Shown piece by piece: positions 40,495 to 41,678 of a DNA stretch of 41,678 nucleotides. The DNA is from Candidatus Methanoflorens crillii. Lineage in GTDB: Archaea; Halobacteriota; Bog-38; Methanoflorentales; Methanoflorentaceae. The notes under the pieces are model-generated. The model was not told the DNA's origin, made no database searches, and was given only the letters and a program-made list of their open reading frames with translations. The stretch is from contig PMMR01000051.1 of the NCBI GenBank assembly GCA_003162175.1, positions 1 to 41,678 of the forward strand, in the 5' to 3' direction. Numbering within the stretch: the stretch's first letter is position 1; the number at the start of each line of letters is the position of its first letter. The position numbers and the translations under genes were made by a program.

Positions 40495-41678
40495 TTGAGT
40501 GAAATATTAGTCAAAAACGGATACGTCTACGATCCTAAAAATGGCGTGAACGGCGATGTCATGGACATTGCCATTCGCGACGACAAGATAGTGGACAAAG
40601 TTTCTCCTGAAGCCAAAGTCATCGATGCTCGCGGCAAAGTGGTGATGGCAGGCGGGATAGACATACATGCCCATGTCGCCGGTCCCAAAATAAACGTTGG
40701 CCGTATAATGAGGCCCGAGGACAAGCTGTTCCACACGAAGAAGCTAACCAAAATGACGCGATCGGGTGGCGGATTCTCGGTACCGTCTACGTTTGAGACC
40801 GGCTACGTGTATTCCCGCATGGGCTACACCCAAGTGAACGAAGCGGCAATGCCACCGCTTATGGCTCGGCACACGCACGAAGAGATGTCAGACACGCCGC
40901 TGATCGATCAGTCGGCTTACACGCTACTCGGCAACAACTGGCTCGTGATGGAGTACATCAAACGAGGTGAGCAGGACAAACTCAACGCCTTCGTTGCCTG
41001 GATGCTCAAAGCGACGAAAGGATATTGCATCAAGCTTGTGAATCCCGGTGGCTCAGAGGCGTGGGGATGGGGCATGAACTGTGTTAACGTCGCTGATCCC
41101 GTCCCGTATTTCGATGTGATGCCATCTGAGATCATCACCGGGCTTGCCGAAGCGAATGAGGCTTTGAACCTACCGACGTCGATTCACCTCCACTGTAATA
41201 ACCTAGGACATCCCGGCAACTACACGACCACTCTTGATTCGATCAAGCTCCTTGAGGGAGTCCTGCCAAAGAACGCACAAACCCGAGACCAAGTAATCAA
41301 CTTTGCCCACATGCAGTTCCACGCGTATGGGGGCACCACGTGGAAAGACTTTGAAACAGAGGCCCAAAAGGTCGCTGACCGCATAAACAAGAACAAGAAT
41401 ATGACGGTCGACGTGGGTTTCGTCACGCTTGACGAGACGACCACGATGACGGCTGATGGTCCAATGGAGTTCTACCTCCACAACACGAACCATCTCAAAT
41501 GGTGTAACGACGACATCGAACTCGAAACCGCAGCGGGCGTTGTGCCCTATGTCTACAGCCCGAAGATTCACGTGTGTGGCATCCAGTGGGCGATTGGGCT
41601 CGAGCTGGCGCTGCTGATCGACGACCCAATGCAGGCGTTCATTACGACCGATCACCCCAATGCAGGACCTTTCAGGCG
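40495..41678 (+). CDS. fwdA: Formylmethanofuran dehydrogenase subunit A (partial, runs off the window)
   Basis: About 394 codons of an amidohydrolase-fold subunit that attaches formate to methanofuran. Metal-binding H58-x-H60 (GIDIHAHVAG), MRPEDKLFHTKKLTKMTRSG, FVTLDETTTMTADGP and the ITTDHPNAGPF segment are as in FwdA. The start is TTG at 40495, 35 nt after mvhD, with GGAAGGAG about 12 nt upstream; no ATG or GTG fits. The frame is open to the last base of the window, so the C-terminus and probably further fwd genes lie beyond it. Confidence 0.95.
   Translation, partial: MSEILVKNGYVYDPKNGVNGDVMDIAIRDDKIVDKVSPEAKVIDARGKVVMAGGIDIHAHVAGPKINVGRIMRPEDKLFHTKKLTKMTRSGGGFSVPSTFETGYVYSRMGYTQVNEAAMPPLMARHTHEEMSDTPLIDQSAYTLLGNNWLVMEYIKRGEQDKLNAFVAWMLKATKGYCIKLVNPGGSEAWGWGMNCVNVADPVPYFDVMPSEIITGLAEANEALNLPTSIHLHCNNLGHPGNYTTTLDSIKLLEGVLPKNAQTRDQVINFAHMQFHAYGGTTWKDFETEAQKVADRINKNKNMTVDVGFVTLDETTTMTADGPMEFYLHNTNHLKWCNDDIELETAAGVVPYVYSPKIHVCGIQWAIGLELALLIDDPMQAFITTDHPNAGPFR

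Overview
The window is archaeal and comes from a hydrogenotrophic methanogen or a close (ANME-like) relative of the class II methanogen lineages. The sequence shows an Mvh-type [NiFe] hydrogenase, cytoplasmic heterodisulfide reductase HdrABC, MvhD, formylmethanofuran dehydrogenase subunits, a methanogenesis-marker-2 protein, a (broken) coenzyme F390 synthetase, a thermosome, replication factor C large subunit and a stand-alone NifB. Many starts sit 20-60 nt behind archaeal TATA boxes, several genes look leaderless, and GTG/TTG starts are common. The genus cannot be fixed from sequence reading alone.

Positions 1-14.4 kb form a loose, accessory-looking region: short hypothetical genes, long gaps and at least four broken genes (a double-frameshifted hypothetical at 264-646, F390 synthetase at 2967-4306, a GMP-synthase-like 3' remnant at 5487-5785, an MFS transporter remnant at 13381-13908). 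Among these sit intact small redox genes: a cupredoxin lipoprotein with a divergent membrane protein, a dicluster-type ferredoxin protein, an iron-sulfur flavoprotein, a PPOX-fold flavoprotein, and an alcohol dehydrogenase/nitroreductase pair. There is also a two-gene unit with an antitoxin-like second gene behind a TATA box flanked by repeated operator-like 7-mers, and a small phage-like gene next to a tRNA-3'-half-like sequence.

Positions 14.4-31 kb are mostly housekeeping: a surface lipoprotein, stomatin/SPFH protein, NifB, an AhpD-like protein, a Cys-rich small-domain protein, thermosome (with promoter and terminator), a Pro-Thr-stalk lipoprotein, a Doc-type toxin with a small partner gene overlapping the end of argG, then argG, an RDD membrane protein, carB and carA (arginine/pyrimidine supply), truA and rfcL. 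rfcL carries an in-frame 147-bp duplication inside an unusual insertion.

Positions 31-41.7 kb are the energy-metabolism core. The marker-2 gene is divergent from rfcL; a strong hairpin terminator separates it from mvhG-mvhA (minus strand). A 760-bp AT-rich divergent region, holding a GC-rich structured island that could be a small RNA, separates mvhGA from a plus-strand operon fwdG-fwdF-hdrC-hdrB-hdrA-mvhD-fwdA (fwdA runs off the window). Together these genes specify most of an electron-bifurcating chain: H2 is oxidised by MvhAG, electrons pass through MvhD to the HdrA flavin, and are split between CoM-S-S-CoB reduction (HdrBC) and ferredoxin-type carriers feeding CO2 reduction by Fwd. The interleaving of fwd, hdr and mvhD genes in one operon mirrors a physical Hdr-Mvh-Fwd supercomplex.
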